From Dama dama (taxonomy: Eukaryota > Chordata > Mammalia > Artiodactyla > Cervidae), in NCBI RefSeq assembly GCF_033118175.1, contig NC_083693.1:57467981-57531980 (forward strand): 64,000 nt of DNA, given 5' to 3'. The translations under genes and the position numbers were made by a program. The first letter of the stretch is position 1. Every line of letters begins with the position of its first letter. This document shows positions 1-11,424 of this stretch, piece after piece. Below the pieces are notes generated by a model. It had not been told where the DNA came from, searched no databases, and saw only the letters and a list, made by a program, of their open reading frames with translations.

Positions 1-689
1 TAGAGGCAAAGGGAAAAAAACAGTCAAAGCAATTGGCTTTCCAGAGAGAATGCAGTGAACCACTAAAGTCAGACTACCAAAGACTGGGAGTATGGAGTTG
101 GAAAAGCAGGAAGCAAGCCAAGGACTTTGGAGACTTGACCAGAGCCCAACCTTTGGGTGGGAGGTGGGGACAATGCTTGCCCTGAAGCCTTATTTGGCAA
201 TGAAGGTAGGACTGTATGCCTGGGGCTAGAAAGAGGATCTTCTCCCCCATCTTCCTTCCATCTGCCATTATATTGGGCTTTCTTTTTTTGGAACAACATG
301 GCCCCTCTGAGACGCAACAGAGGCTAGAAAGCACACATATTACCTTTTCAGCCTCTGCAATGGTTTGAGAAAGGGATGACACTATCCATCCCTACAGGAA
401 TCCAGACTAAAGCAATAACAGGGAAGGAGATCGAGAAATTTGTCTAAGAAATGTCCCCTTTAAAGAGTCTCATCTCCAAGATTAAAAGATCAGAATTTCC
501 CTGATAAACCTTTTAAGGAAATGCTTCCGATTCTTATCACAGTCTTCTAAACATATAGAAATGATGTTAAATCTCCAATTTATTTTATAAAATCTAGGCA
601 GAAAATAGAAAACTACATACTATTATAAATTATAACTATAGATCCAAATGTTAAAATTATTTTAATTTAAATATAATTTGGCAGCATAC
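1..689. other. single-copy-looking AT-rich DNA
   Basis: No repeat family or gene is recognised here. Open frames near 69-382 on the minus strand are short, have no splice or protein-family signals and are probably chance. The stretch from about 540 to 690 is very AT-rich. Confidence 0.4.
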
Positions 690-905
690 ATTTTTTATTG
701 ATGTAATTGTCACATAACATGGTCAATTTGGTGTATAAGGTAAGTTAAAGGTGTCTAAGGTATTGATCTGATGCATTTATATATTGCAATATGATTACTA
801 CCATAGACTAAGCTAACACCTTTATCATGTCATGTTTCTTCATTTTTATGTTGAGAACAATTAATATTTAGTATCTGAGCAACTTTGAAGTTAATACTTT
901 AGCTG
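690..905 (-). mobile_element. L1M 3' UTR fragment (old LINE-1)
   Basis: The plus strand reads as the complement of an old L1 3' UTR: a segment of the type 'ttattgatgtaattgtcaca', then the block around 'gcaatatgattactaccata'. It matches the layout of the larger L1M copy at 33630. It is strongly diverged and lacks a visible A-tail. The family call is moderate and the exact subfamily is not resolved. Confidence 0.5.
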
Positions 906-1149
906 TTTATTAAAGAAATATTATAATGAGATCAAGTAGAATTCAGTATACTCGTATAATGTTATGCAGTATTAGATTTCTACAAAAATTTTCTAAGTAC
1001 TGAAGAGTAGACTGATATACATGGGGAATGTGAAATGCGTAGAATAAACTTAACCTTCTTTTGATATATTTTTAAATATTCCCTTTGTGGTAATACTTAA
1101 GGAAACACAAACATTTGCTGCACATGTTCCTTGTACTAGAGACTTCACA

Positions 1150-1290
1150 AGTACAGCATCATTTAGTCTTCTTAAAAATTCTCAGCATGCATATTATCAG
1201 GTATTCTTCTTCCCCCTTGATGATGTAAGTGAAGCTTAGAGAGGTTAATTAACCTTATCTTAGGCAATCTTTGTCAGATCTTGAATTTGA
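1150..1290 (-). mobile_element. MIR SINE fragment
   Basis: The order of a bracketing 'gaagcttagagaggttaatt' block and a degraded 'cagatcttgaatttga' block matches the antisense of the MIR core. It is old and heavily mutated, so this is a weak call. Confidence 0.35.
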
Positions 1291-1646
1291 TTTTTCCCTC
1301 TTTAGATGTTATACTATCAAGTTAGTATTAAAGTTTCATAGATGTTGGCAGAAATAGGTGACTCCTGGGTCCAAGATCAAAGGCCTCATTACTTGTGGTT
1401 CATGGGCATCAGTGTGTTTGTATTGGTTCCCCTTCAACTGAAGTCCCATGTGGGTGATGTATGAGTGGCATAGTAGGTTTGGGTTGCATCTGAGGAACAC
1501 TGAGCGTGAGGAACCCACTACTTTTACAACCAGAGTAACCAAGACTGTTATTTGTTGGAGCTGTGGAGAAGGAGACATTCCTTTATCTTTCAAAGTTATC
1601 AGCTATGCAACAACCCTGAGTAATGGGTTGAGTAAAAGGTGATCAG
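1291..1646. other. no gene or repeat recognised
   Basis: Mixed-composition sequence. Two short overlapping open frames on opposite strands (1336-1593 minus, 1448-1642 plus) resemble nothing I know. Confidence 0.35.
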
Positions 1647-1850
1647 TTTTCCCTGGTGGATTTGTGGTAACATATCTGCCTGCAATCCAGGAGATGCAGG
1701 AAACTCAGGTTCAGTCCCTGGGTTGGGAAGGTCTCCTGGAGGAGGGCATGATAACCCACTCCAGTATTATTGCTGGGAAAATTCCATGGAGCCTGATGGG
1801 CTATGGTCCATCGGGTCACAAAGAGTTGGACATGACTGAAGCGACTGATC
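1647..1850 (+). mobile_element. Bov-tA SINE
   Basis: It shows the tRNA-Glu-like head ('ccctggtgg...ggtaacatatctgcctgcaat'), then the BovB-derived body with 'cccactccagtatt', 'attccatgga' and 'tcacaaagagttggacatga'. Like all Bov-tA copies it is non-coding and depends on BovB enzymes. It is several percent diverged with small indels. Confidence 0.85.
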
Positions 1851-2180
1851 ATGAACCCATGCAAAAGGGTGGTCAGGGGCTTGCAACCTTGGCATAATGT
1901 GTCAAAAAGCAAGAGGTCCAAAGACGACTGCCTCTTCCAATAACTTTTCCCTCTAAGGTCACTCAGCCCTTTTCCATCGTGTCTTTGACTAATATCTCAT
2001 GCTTATGATGGAAATAATTTTTATTTCAATATATTGATTTTTTAAATGAAAAAATAATAGTCTTATCTTTTCCAAAATTTTTATTGCAATACTTGTATAT
2101 GTTGATTTTTAAAGTCAGAAATCAATTGAAATATTTATAAAAAATTTGAAAGTTCCTCAACATTTCTAGATGCTGAGTCT
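1851..2180. other. no gene or repeat recognised
   Basis: AT-rich spacer between two SINEs. No supported features. Confidence 0.35.
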
Positions 2181-2339
2181 AAAAGGGATATCTGGTGGTG
2201 GTGGTGGTTTAGTTGCTAAATCATGTCTGACTCTTGCGGCCCCATGGAATGTAGCCCATCTGTCTCCTCTGTCCATGCGATTCTCCAGGCAAAAATACTG
2301 GAGTGGGCTGCCATTTCCTCCTCCGAAAAAGGGACATCT
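2181..2339 (-). mobile_element. 5'-truncated Bov-A SINE with target-site duplication
   Basis: A Bov-A body lies at 2194-2326 on the minus strand, lacking the tRNA head. Its 3' end carries a GGT repeat (plus-strand view). The flanks AAAAGGGATATCT (2181-2193) and AAAAGGGACATCT (2327-2339) match at 12 of 13 bases and are read as the target-site duplication. Confidence 0.8.
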
Positions 2340-3624
2340 AGGCTTTATTGCTCATTTCAAAGGAAAAAAACATTTTGAAGAAAGATAGAAAATTAATTTT
2401 ATACTTTTTTGAAATGATGCACAATTCCAAACCAATGGCTATATCACAATATTTAAGAATAAGTAGGCATGGGGCATTGTCTGGGTTTAGCATAATTCAC
2501 TTTTTATACAGGTGATTTGTCTACATTAGTGAGCAATACACTCTCTGACACCTTTCCTAATACCATGTCCGACAAGCTTTTCCTTCCTATGGGTTCACAC
2601 TTATGCAGCTTCTCTAATTTATTAAAAATATACCATACACACAAACATTCTCTTTCTTTTGAAAGAAAGTATCAAACTAGCAACTGAGAACTGGCATTGC
2701 CACGAAAAAATGTTTTGTTGTTGGAAAACTATATAAGATAATGTTGAGAGCTGAGATTTGCCTATTGGAAGGGTTCTTAGAAACAAGAATGTTCAGATCG
2801 TTCTTTCTATTTTGAGTGAGAAGCAGCAGTGTGTATCCTGCCATTGCATACAGAGACTTGTAAGATGATGCCATGGCTTGGCTTCTCAAATAAGGCACTT
2901 TGCTGAGGCAGGAGTTTGTCTGCTCATCATTTCCACACTGCGACCAGCATTAGTCCTTTACCTAATCTCCTCTTTCTAGTTGCTGGCCCTTGATGGCTCG
3001 AGTAACAACTCGAATGTGATTTCTGCCTTGCTGTTTGCCTTTAATAGGTATTAAATTAAATGTGCAATTGGTTGACTGGAGATAAAAGTATCATTGAGCT
3101 TTTGGCAAAAAAAAAAAAAAAAAAAAAGCTGAAACATATATTACATTCCAATGGGGAAACCATTAGCTTTAATAACTGGATATGACTTGTTGGCATTTAT
3201 TATCCTTGTCAGTATGCTAATGCTCATTAGATTTTTAATGAGAGAATGGTAATAAAAACATGACATGGAGTTAAAAATGGATATTAATTAGGGTATTAAA
3301 ATGTCCTTATTTATGTAGTTGTGAAGAAGAGAGCTGGTAACTGAAGAAACTCTTTTATAATGAAAAATGTCCTCACTCCATTCCTTTTCCCTTCTACCTC
3401 TATTATTAAAATATATAAGTAGAGGAACAGAAAAGGAAGTTACATATATAACCACAGAAGTTTGAGGCTTTAAGACCCAGCCTTTGTGACACTTAGGTAA
3501 TGTGTATATGATGCCAGACAAATACAAATTTGAGCTGTGGATAAACAGAACTGTATTATAGCACTATATAATTTTATAAATGAAAAAGCATACTGATTAT
3601 AAGCACTCCTTTCTTAAGAGACAA
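2340..3624. other. AT-rich spacer with an A21 homopolymer
   Basis: No gene or family is recognised. A run of 21 A lies at 3107-3127. No retroelement body can be recognised next to it, so its origin is unclear. Confidence 0.4.
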
Positions 3625-3765
3625 TATAGAGTCGGTTTAGAGTAGTAAATAGCAATAATTTGCCAGGATTTAAGTCCTGGCTTCCTTGCTTCCTGGTTAT
3701 GTTGCTTAAACTCTCTTAACTTTCTGAACTGTCATTCTTATTTTACTGATACGTGCGCTTGGTCA
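3625..3765 (+). mobile_element. MIR SINE fragment
   Basis: The order 'gccaggatttaagtcctggc', 'cttcctggttatgttgctta', 'actctcttaactttctgaac' follows the sense MIR consensus (CTGGCTCTGCCACTTACT...TTACTTAACCTCTCTG). It is old and diverged. Confidence 0.5.
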
Positions 3766-4369
3766 AGCTTTGAGTATATACCCTAGCACAGATTTATCTG
3801 TTATTATTTCTAAGCAAGTAAACTGGTAATGGTGGCATATTTAAAAACACAGCTTCAATCTCTACATCTTTTAACCACCTTAGGGAAATCTGTTCATTGT
3901 GGCATATTTTCCTCAGGTTTGTAGAACCTAAGTGCCCATACTTTGTGCATGTCTTTTCAATGTTCTTTTAAATAAATGAAACTCAGTGACCTTTATCAAG
4001 TGCCATGCCTCAGGGCTTGTGCCAGATGTATCGGGTACAAAGACAAATGAGAAATAGCCTCTCCTTTTCAAGGAGACCATTACAACACGATTAGCAAAAT
4101 CCATAGTTTGGAGTTTTTCCAGATTTTGCTGAAAACTAGGACTTGTTTGTTTAAATGAAAAAATGTCTTTATCAGTCACTACTGCCTAGCAATAGATAGA
4201 TAGGTAATAATATATTCTTACATTTTCCTTCTCTTTTCACTGTGGCACAATTAAAAGGGCAAATGTCCAAATGAAACTAGCAAGTTCTTATTCTTCCAAA
4301 TAGAGTGATGAATGGGGAAATATTTTTAATAATATGTTTTTTCTTAGAGAAGAATTTTTTTCACAGTAA
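3766..4369. other. no gene or repeat recognised
   Basis: AT-rich. The short minus-strand open frame at 3928-4179 has no recognisable similarity. Confidence 0.3.
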
Positions 4370-5520
4370 AATTGAACAGAAGCTATTTGCCATATATTCC
4401 CTTCCCCTGCACATTCATTGCCTCCTCTGTTATCAAAATACCCAACCAGACTGACACATTTATAAGTGATGAACCTATATTGACATCATTATCATCCAGC
4501 GTCCATAGTTTACCTTAGGGTTCGCCATTGGTGTTGTACATTCTGTCGGTAGGAAGGTAAATAACGTGTGTGAGTGTGTATGTATGTGTGTGTGCACGCT
4601 AAGGCGTGTCTGACTCTTTGCGACCCTGTGGACTGTGGCCCACCAGGCTCCTCTGTTCACGGGGTTTTCCTGGCAAGAATAGTGAAGTGGGTTGCCATTT
4701 CCTACTCCAGGGGATCTTCCCAACCCAGGGATCAAACCTGTGTCTCCTGCATATCCTGCATTGCAGATGAATTTTTACCGCTGAGCTACCAGGGAAGACC
4801 CATATTAACAGTATTGCACAATACTACCTTAAAAAATATTCTGTGCTCTGCCTATTCACCCATTCTTCCTCCCAGTTCCTGATCTTATTGCTGTCTCCAT
4901 AGTTCTGCCTTTTCTAGAATGTCATATAGCTGTAATTATACAGGATTATATAGTCACATTTTCAGACTGGCTTCTTTCACTTAGTATTATGCATGTAAGT
5001 TTCTTCCATGTTTTTTTCATGGCTCAATACTTCTTTCTTTTATCTCTGAAGAATATTCCATTATCTGATTCACCATTCACCATTTACACATTCACCTATG
5101 AGGAATATCTTCTTTGCTTCCAAGTTTGGGCAATTATGAACTAAGCTGCTGTAAATATCCCTGTGTAGGTTTTTGTGTAGACATACGTTTTCAACTCCTT
5201 TGGGTAAATACCAAAGTGTGACTGCTGGATTGCATGATAAGAGTACATTTAGTTTTGTAAGAAACTGCCAAAGTGTCTTCCAATATGACTACAACATTTT
5301 GCATTCCCGTTGGCAATGAATGAAAATTCCTGCTACTCTACATCCTCGCCAGCATTTGGTGTTGTCGGTGTTCTGGATTTGGGCCATTTTGATAGGTGTG
5401 CAGTGGGATCTCATTTTTGTTTTTATTTGCATTTTCCTGATCACATATGAAGTGGAATATCATTCCATATGCTTTTTTACTCTCTCTATATCTTCTCTGG
5501 TGAGGCTAAATAGGGAAATT
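4370..5520 (-). mobile_element. L1M 3' end, interrupted by a SINE
   Basis: The plus strand carries the complement of an old L1 3' UTR and ORF2 end. Landmarks are 'catagtttaccttagggttc' before the SINE, 'gactgctggattgcatgata' near 5220 and the 'ctacatcctcgccagcattt' block near 5340. ORF2 is full of stops. A Bov-tA at 4566-4800 splits the element, so this L1 is the older of the two. Confidence 0.75.
4566..4800 (-). mobile_element. Bov-tA SINE with a TG/CA tail
   Basis: A full-length antisense Bov-tA runs from 'tgtctgactctttgcgaccc' to the tRNA-head complement 'gagctaccagggaag'. The 3' tail is a TG-rich microsatellite at 4567-4598, a usual site of CA-repeat birth in ruminants. It lies inside the L1M. 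Confidence 0.88.
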
Positions 5521-5586
5521 TCAAATGCTTATACAGTTATGCTGTTGTTAACAGCTTTAGCCTAAGCTGAGCTTTAGCTCTGGCCT

Positions 5587-5842
5587 ACACACAGATGGGG
5601 CTTCCCTCGTGGCTCAGATGGTAAAGAATCTGCCTGCAATGTAAGAGACCCAGGTTTGATCCATGGGTTGGAAAGATCCCCCGCAGAAGGGAATGGCTAC
5701 CAACTCTAGTACTCTTGCCTGGAGAACTTCGTGGACAGAGGAGCCTGGTGGGCTACAGTCCGCAGAGTCACTAAGACTCTGGATGTGACTGAATGACTAA
5801 CACATACACACACTTGTGCACGCACACGCACACACAGATGGG
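5587..5842 (+). mobile_element. Bov-tA SINE with 13-bp target-site duplication
   Basis: The full tRNA head ('ggcttccctcgtggctcaga') and Bov-A body span 5600-5829, ending in a CA-rich tail. ACACACAGATGGG occurs at 5587-5599 and again at 5830-5842. Because the tail is itself CA-rich, part of this match could be tail rather than duplication. Confidence 0.85.
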
Positions 5843-5884
5843 TAACACACAGCTCCCAGCTGCTCACAGCATCAACTGCATAAG

Positions 5885-6108
5885 CCCATATTCTGGAGTC
5901 AGACATACCTAGTATTAAATCAGACTCTTCCATTTACAGTTGGGCATTGAACAAGTTGTCTAACTTGGTAGCCCTCAGTTTCTATATCTGTAAAATGGGA
6001 TAATACCTCCCAAAGTGGGTATGAGAGTTTGATAAGATGATGTGAAAAAGGTGCTTGCCACAATCCCCGGCACACAGTAAATGCTGAGAATGTTCATTTA
6101 AAAATTGA
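5885..6108 (+). mobile_element. MIR SINE
   Basis: A well-preserved sense MIR: 'tctggagtcagacatacc', 'cctcagtttctatatctgta', 'aaaatgggataatacctccc' and an ending with 'ggcacacagtaaatgctgag'. Mammal-wide family, tRNA-derived, long inactive. Confidence 0.8.
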
Positions 6109-6210
6109 TTCTCTTTTTACATTTAGAAGATGTAATGAGCAAAGTTTCAATTATTAAAGGGTCTTTCTCAGAAACTATTTATTTTTAGTTCTTCACTCTT
6201 AGGATCAATT

Positions 6211-6424
6211 TAAGCTTCCCTCGTGGCTCAGAGGGTAAAGGATCTGCCTGCAAGGCAGGAGACGTGGGTTTGATTCCTGGGTCGGGAAGATCCCCTGGAG
6301 AAGGAAATGGCAACCCACTCTGGTACTCTGCCTGGAAAATCCCATGGACTGAGAAGCCTGGTGCAGGCTACAGTCCATAGGGTCACAAAGAGTCAGATAT
6401 GACTGAGAGACTTCACTTTCTTTT
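6211..6424 (+). mobile_element. Bov-tA SINE
   Basis: tRNA-like head from 'gcttccctcgtggctcagag', then the body with 'cccactctggtactctgcct' and 'gtcacaaagagtcagatatg'. Full length. I could not fix a clean target-site duplication. Confidence 0.87.
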
Positions 6425-6621
6425 AAGATAAATTTAGAAGACTTTCAAGGAGATGGCATAATAGTATGAAACATAGAAATATTTATTAAAATGTAATATT
6501 GAATGATCTTTTCACTTAGGCTGTGATTTACACTGCATTGTTTTTAAGTTGCACAGGAATCTTAACAAATAGTACTGAAATCTTGAAAGACCAAAATGTG
6601 AAACATCTCTGGAAGTGTATG

Positions 6622-7877
6622 TTTTTGTTCAGTCACGACGTCATGTCTGACTCTTTGTGACCCCATGGACTACAACACGCTAGGCTTCCCTGTCCTTCAA
6701 CATCTCCCAGAGTTTGCTCAAACTCATGTTCATTGAGTCGGTGATGGCATCCAACCATTTCATCCTCTTTCACCTCCTTTTCCTTCTACTCTCAATGTTT
6801 CCCAGCATCAGGGTCTTTTCCAGTGAGTCAGCTCTTCACATCAGGTGGCCAAAGTATTGGGCTTTTCCTTTAGGATTGACTTGTTTGATCTCCTTGCTGT
6901 TGAGGGGACCCTCAAGAGTCTTGTCCAACACCACAGTTCAAAAGCATCAATTCTTTGCTGTTCAGCCTTCTTTATGGCCCAACACTCACATCCATACATG
7001 ACTACTGGAAAAACCATAGCTTTGACTAGATGGACTTTTGTTGGCAATGTGATGTTTCTGCTGTTTTAATATACTGTCTAGGTTTGTCATATCTTTTCTT
7101 CCAAGGAGTAAGAGACTTTTAATTCCATAGGTGCAGTCACCATCTTCAGTGATTTTGGAGCCCCAGAAAATAAAGTCTGTCACTGTTTCCATGTTTTGCC
7201 TGTCTATTTGCCATGAAGTAATGGGACTGGATGCCATGATCTTAGTTTTTCAAATTTTTAGCCTTAAGCCATCTTTTTTCACTCTGCTCTTTAACTTTCA
7301 TCAAGAGGCTCTTTAGTTCCTCTTCACTTTCTGCCATTAGAGTGGTATAATCTGCATATCTGAGGTTATAGATATTTCTCCCGGCAGTCTTGATTCCAGC
7401 TTGTGATTTATCCAGGCTGGCATTTCTCATGACGTACTCTGCATAGAAGTTAAATAAGCAGGGTGACAATATGCAGCCTTTGTGTATTCCTTTCCAAGTT
7501 TTGAACCAGTCTGTTGTTCCACATCCTGTCCTAACTGTTGCTTCTTGTCCTGCATACAGGTTTCTCAGGAGGCAGGTGAGGTGGTCCGGTATTCCCATCT
7601 CTTGAAGAATTTTCCACAGTTTGTTGTGATCCACACAGTCAAAGGCTTTAGTGTTATCAATGAAGCAGATGCTTTTCTGGAATTCTCTTGCTTTTTCTAT
7701 GATCCAACAGATGTTGGCAATTTGATCTCTTGTTCCTTTGCCTTTTCTAAATCCAGCTTGTACATCTGGAAGGTCTTGATTTATGTACTGTTGCAATCTA
7801 GCTTGAAGGATTTTGAACATTACATTTCTAGCATTTGAAATGAGCATGATTGTACTGTAGTTTGAATGTTCTTTGGA
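6622..7877 (-). mobile_element. 5'-truncated BovB (RTE) LINE
   Basis: The BovB 3' end lies at 6622 (TTG-rich tail in plus-strand view) and the element runs leftward in sense to a 5' break near 7877. It covers the C-terminal half of the BovB reverse transcriptase plus the 3' tail that Bov-tA SINEs share. 5' truncation is expected from target-primed reverse transcription. The sequence beyond about 7877 no longer matches BovB. Confidence 0.88.
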
Positions 7878-7910
7878 AGCATAAGATGCTGAGTCAAAGG
7901 GTAAGGGCAT
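7242..7910 (-). pseudogene. BovB reverse transcriptase, dead fragment
   Basis: A 222-codon open stretch of the BovB polymerase. In a working RTE element this enzyme copies LINE and SINE RNA at a nicked target. The 'ARLQQYIN...VQAGFRKGKGTRDQIANI' block and the first catalytic box (FIDNTKAFDCVDH) are present. The second catalytic box reads YADY where YADD is needed, so the last metal-binding Asp is lost. The N-terminal endonuclease domain is absent through truncation, and the frame breaks upstream and downstream. The first codons lie beyond the BovB match. A relic, not a host gene. Confidence 0.85.
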
Positions 7911-9270
7911 TTCAGTGAATCCTAATACAATTGTGTTTATTGAAGAGAAAAAATGATCACATAAAACATACAGATGTTATTTTCTAAATGTATTAAGAAC
8001 TGCTGAAAGTTTTGAATGTGTTGTATCAATAGAATTGGAAATTGGTTCTTTCAACATCATCTACAGAGCCCCTCCCTGGATTTTAGCCATATTAGCTATT
8101 TGCCATGGCCTTTCTTCACTGGTTCCCATCTCACATAATCTATGAAAGTTCCCAACCAATCTCTTCAAATACTTTCTGGAAGCCTTAGCTGATACATTCC
8201 TCTTATACTCCGCACAGAATTTTGGTAGAATTTTGCTTCTACCTTGTACATGCCCCTATTGTGGCAATGATGATAATCGCTACTAAAGTACTGCAGACTT
8301 ACTGCCAGCACTCAGTGCCAGGCATTGCATTCAGGATGTCATGTGTCTTCTCTTTATTCCTTATAATAAGATGTTTAAGAGCAACCTGAAGTCAGGGCTA
8401 GAGTGATCCATTCTGGTTAGTTATAATCTTGTAAAGAACACTGACCTTTTCTTTTGGTGTCGAAAGGATGGTTGAGTCAAACCTATATACTTCTTCAGGG
8501 GTAGAGACCCCCTTATGGGCATATAATTTATGCAAATAAGAATGAGGTACAGTCCCTGCCTGTGAAGAACTCATGTTCTAGGAAGAGATCCAGACAAATA
8601 AACTGTTAGGTTGGATCATAAAAATTGCCTTTTTTCTGGACCAAGACTAGTCAGATATAAATAATCTCATATGATTTGAATTCACATTTTATATATATAA
8701 ATCTGGATGCAGAGGCATCTGAATGTTTTGCTTTAGCAATTTAATGAAAAGAAATATTTCTGTAGTTTATAATGCAGTTATCTGTTTTATAAATATATAT
8801 GAATTTAGTGCTAGCAAAGATTTATTGAGTATTATGAGAAATAACATTTATTTTAAGAGATTATAAAGTTCCAAAATTATAGTTTTTAGGTTTTATAAAG
8901 GTGGAAAATAAATTAAAACAAATGTTGATCCAAGTCAAATATTTCTTTTGCAAAAGGTAAATAGATTGAAATTGTCATTTGTCTTTCATATTTGTTCTTA
9001 ATATGCTACATATTGAATTTTAGTGAATTCCAGAGGAATCTCAAAGACTATTACTTCATACACACACATTTCACATATATGTATAAATGTATATGTATAA
9101 ATATATACATTTATACATATATAAATTTAGGGGTGAATGAATGATAGTTTGTGATATTCCATGGGTGAAAATGTAGATTAAGTATTCAAATAAGGTATTG
9201 TGATTAATATATTTACAAGCATATTTTCCTCACATATCAATAATTCTTTAGCTTCATTAAAGTTACCTTG
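7878..9270. other. AT-rich spacer with a perfect AT palindrome
   Basis: No gene is recognised. A stretch at about 8045-8390 has vague L2/MIR character that I cannot confirm. A 20-bp perfect inverted repeat lies at 9075-9122. Confidence 0.4.
9075..9122. repeat. 20-bp perfect inverted repeat, AT-rich
   Basis: Left arm 9075-9094 (ATATATGTATAAATGTATAT) is the exact reverse complement of 9103-9122, with an 8-base spacer. It could extrude as a cruciform. It sits in a TA/CA simple-repeat context and probably arose from it. Confidence 0.85.
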
Positions 9271-9475
9271 TGAAAGTGAAAGTCGCTCAGTCATGTCTGA
9301 CTCTTTGTGAACACATGCCATGCTCCTCTGTCCATGGGATTCTCCAGGCAAGAATACTGGAGTGGACTGCCATGCCCTACTCCAGAGGATCTTCCTGACC
9401 CAAGGATTGAACCTGCATGTTTTACATGTCTCCTGGATTGGCAGGAGGGTTCTTTACCACCAGTGCCACCTGGGT
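9271..9475 (-). mobile_element. Bov-tA SINE
   Basis: Antisense Bov-tA from 'gtgaaagtcgctcagtcatg' to the head complement 'ccaccagtgccacctggg'. The head is of the subfamily with 'accagtgccacctggg' rather than 'gagccaccagggaagccc'. Nearly full length. Confidence 0.87.
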
Positions 9476-11009
9476 AAGGATAATATTTAAATAAAAAGAT
9501 AGTACAATGGTAAGAAGAGAAATGAATTGCTCTACTTCTAATTGAAGTGGAAACAAGTTGAAACAAAACTTGACCAGGACAATATCGGAAGGTCTATGGG
9601 GCATACTAAATGTCAGTAAAGTGGCAGGAAACAAATAGAATGTCCAAAGGTTAAAACATTACAAAAGTAGTAGTAATCTACTCTTTCAAAATTATATCCA
9701 TGCTGAAGATATATTATGTAACAGATGAGATTCTGCTCATAAAGCCAAAAACTGTATTTCCCTGTTTGATGTTATAACCCTAGTGCCCAGCAAAGGCTTA
9801 TACAAAAAATTTGCTCAGCCAGTAATTGTTGCATGAATAAGTTAACAGATGAAATATATCAAAGCATGGACTTTAGAATATAATGGTTAATCATTGTAAA
9901 AATTAGAAAATCTTCATAGGCATAAAAGTATTTATTATATTTGTAGAAACAAGTCAGTGAAGATGAAAATTTTTGTTACAGGAAGGAATTAAAGAACAGA
10001 AGTCCAAGATTAAATTCTTAGTTTTATTCTAATGCACATTAATGAATATGAGCAGATTCATATTAGAGACTGCACATTTTATTAGATGATTAAAAAGTTG
10101 ATAAACAGGTCTTTAATCTCTTGTAGTTCATGGATATGTTAAGTAAATAACGTTTGAGGGAAAACGAGGCAACTTTTCAGGTTTTAGCTATAGCAGATGA
10201 AACAGACTTAGAGGGAAAGTCAGAGAGAGAGACTCAGTGAAATGAGAGTGGAAAGAACTTGCCTTCACTTTATCTTTCTTTTGATTTAACTTTGGGATCT
10301 TCGGCAAGCAGCTTAAAACCTGAACTCTGTCAGCTGCCTACACACTCACCTTAATCCACACATTACAAAGACAAATGTAACAATTTTATAATTAAACTTA
10401 CCATAAGAAGGGAATTTCTTTATGAAATTAGGTGCATGCAAAAGAAGTGAAATTCAAATTTGGCTAAGAAAGAGCCTAAGAAGGTGGTAAATTTTCAACT
10501 GTTCATTATACCAAATTAGTAATAGTCTCCTGGGCCAGAAGGTTTCAGCCATATGCAAATTCAGCAGCATGCTTAGTGAGAGAAGATAAATAGCAAGGAG
10601 TGGAGGGCAAGGGGTTTGTCATAACCCAGCTCTGGGCTAACTCTTCCAAGAGTTGCCATTAACTGGAATCACAGGATTAAGGTTGGCAAATTGTAGAGGA
10701 GACTTAGGTTTAAACCAGGCTATATAGTCAGGATCAAAAGGATGAGGCTAGAGGACTCTTGACCTGGGGCGGAAATCAATACCATGATTCTGGGGATTTC
10801 CAGCCATTTGTAAAAAATGCAGAAATCATGGACTGTGCCCTAGAGTAAGGGAGCTGACAAGATCCAGGTAGAGGATCAGGGACTCAGCCAGATGTGAGTT
10901 GAGTAAGTGTACCTGCCCCAGTGAAGGTGGGCTTGGTTACATGACTCACTTTGGCTAATGAAATCTCAGCAGACATGATGTAAGTAGAGGCTTTTAAAGC
11001 TCTAGCCCC
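9476..11009. other. no gene or repeat recognised
   Basis: About 1.5 kb of AT-rich, apparently single-copy DNA. No supported exon, RNA gene or repeat. Confidence 0.35.
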
Positions 11010-11424
11010 ATTTTGTGCCCTTTGTTGTTGTTCAGTCACTAAGTCATGTCTGACTCTTTGCAACCCCATGGACTGCAGCACCCTAAGCCTCCCTGTCCCT
11101 GATTATCTCCTGGAGCTCCCCCCCAAGTTCATGTCCATTGACTCAGTGATGTCATCCAACCATCTCATCCTCTGTCACCCCCTTCTCTTGCCCTCAATCT
11201 TTCCCAGCATCAGGGTCTTTTACAATGATTTGGGTGTTTGCATCAGGTGGCCAAAGTATTGGGGCTTCAGTTACAGCATCAGTCCTTCCAATGAATATTC
11301 AGGGGTGATTTCCTTTAGGATTGACTGATTTGATCTTGCTGTCCAAGGAACTCTCCAGAGACTTCCTCAGCACCACAGTTTGAGAGCATCAATTCTTTGG
11401 CACTCACCCTTCTTTATTTTGTTC
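11010..11424 (-). mobile_element. BovB 3' fragment
   Basis: The 3'-terminal ~400 bp of BovB on the minus strand, with a TTG-rich tail at about 11022. Candidate flanks ATTTTGTGC (11010-11018) and ATTTTGTTC (11416-11424) match at 8 of 9 and may be the target-site duplication. It is diverged and non-coding. Confidence 0.82.

Noticed and set aside
74..382. Overlapping minus-strand frames of 102 and 82 codons
   Set aside because: No domain, signal peptide or splice context; two frames open at once in the same DNA suggests chance.
5600..5640. tRNA-like heads of the Bov-tA SINEs as tRNA genes
   Set aside because: They are diverged tRNA-Glu-related SINE promoters fused to BovB tails; no mature tRNA with a matching acceptor stem is present.
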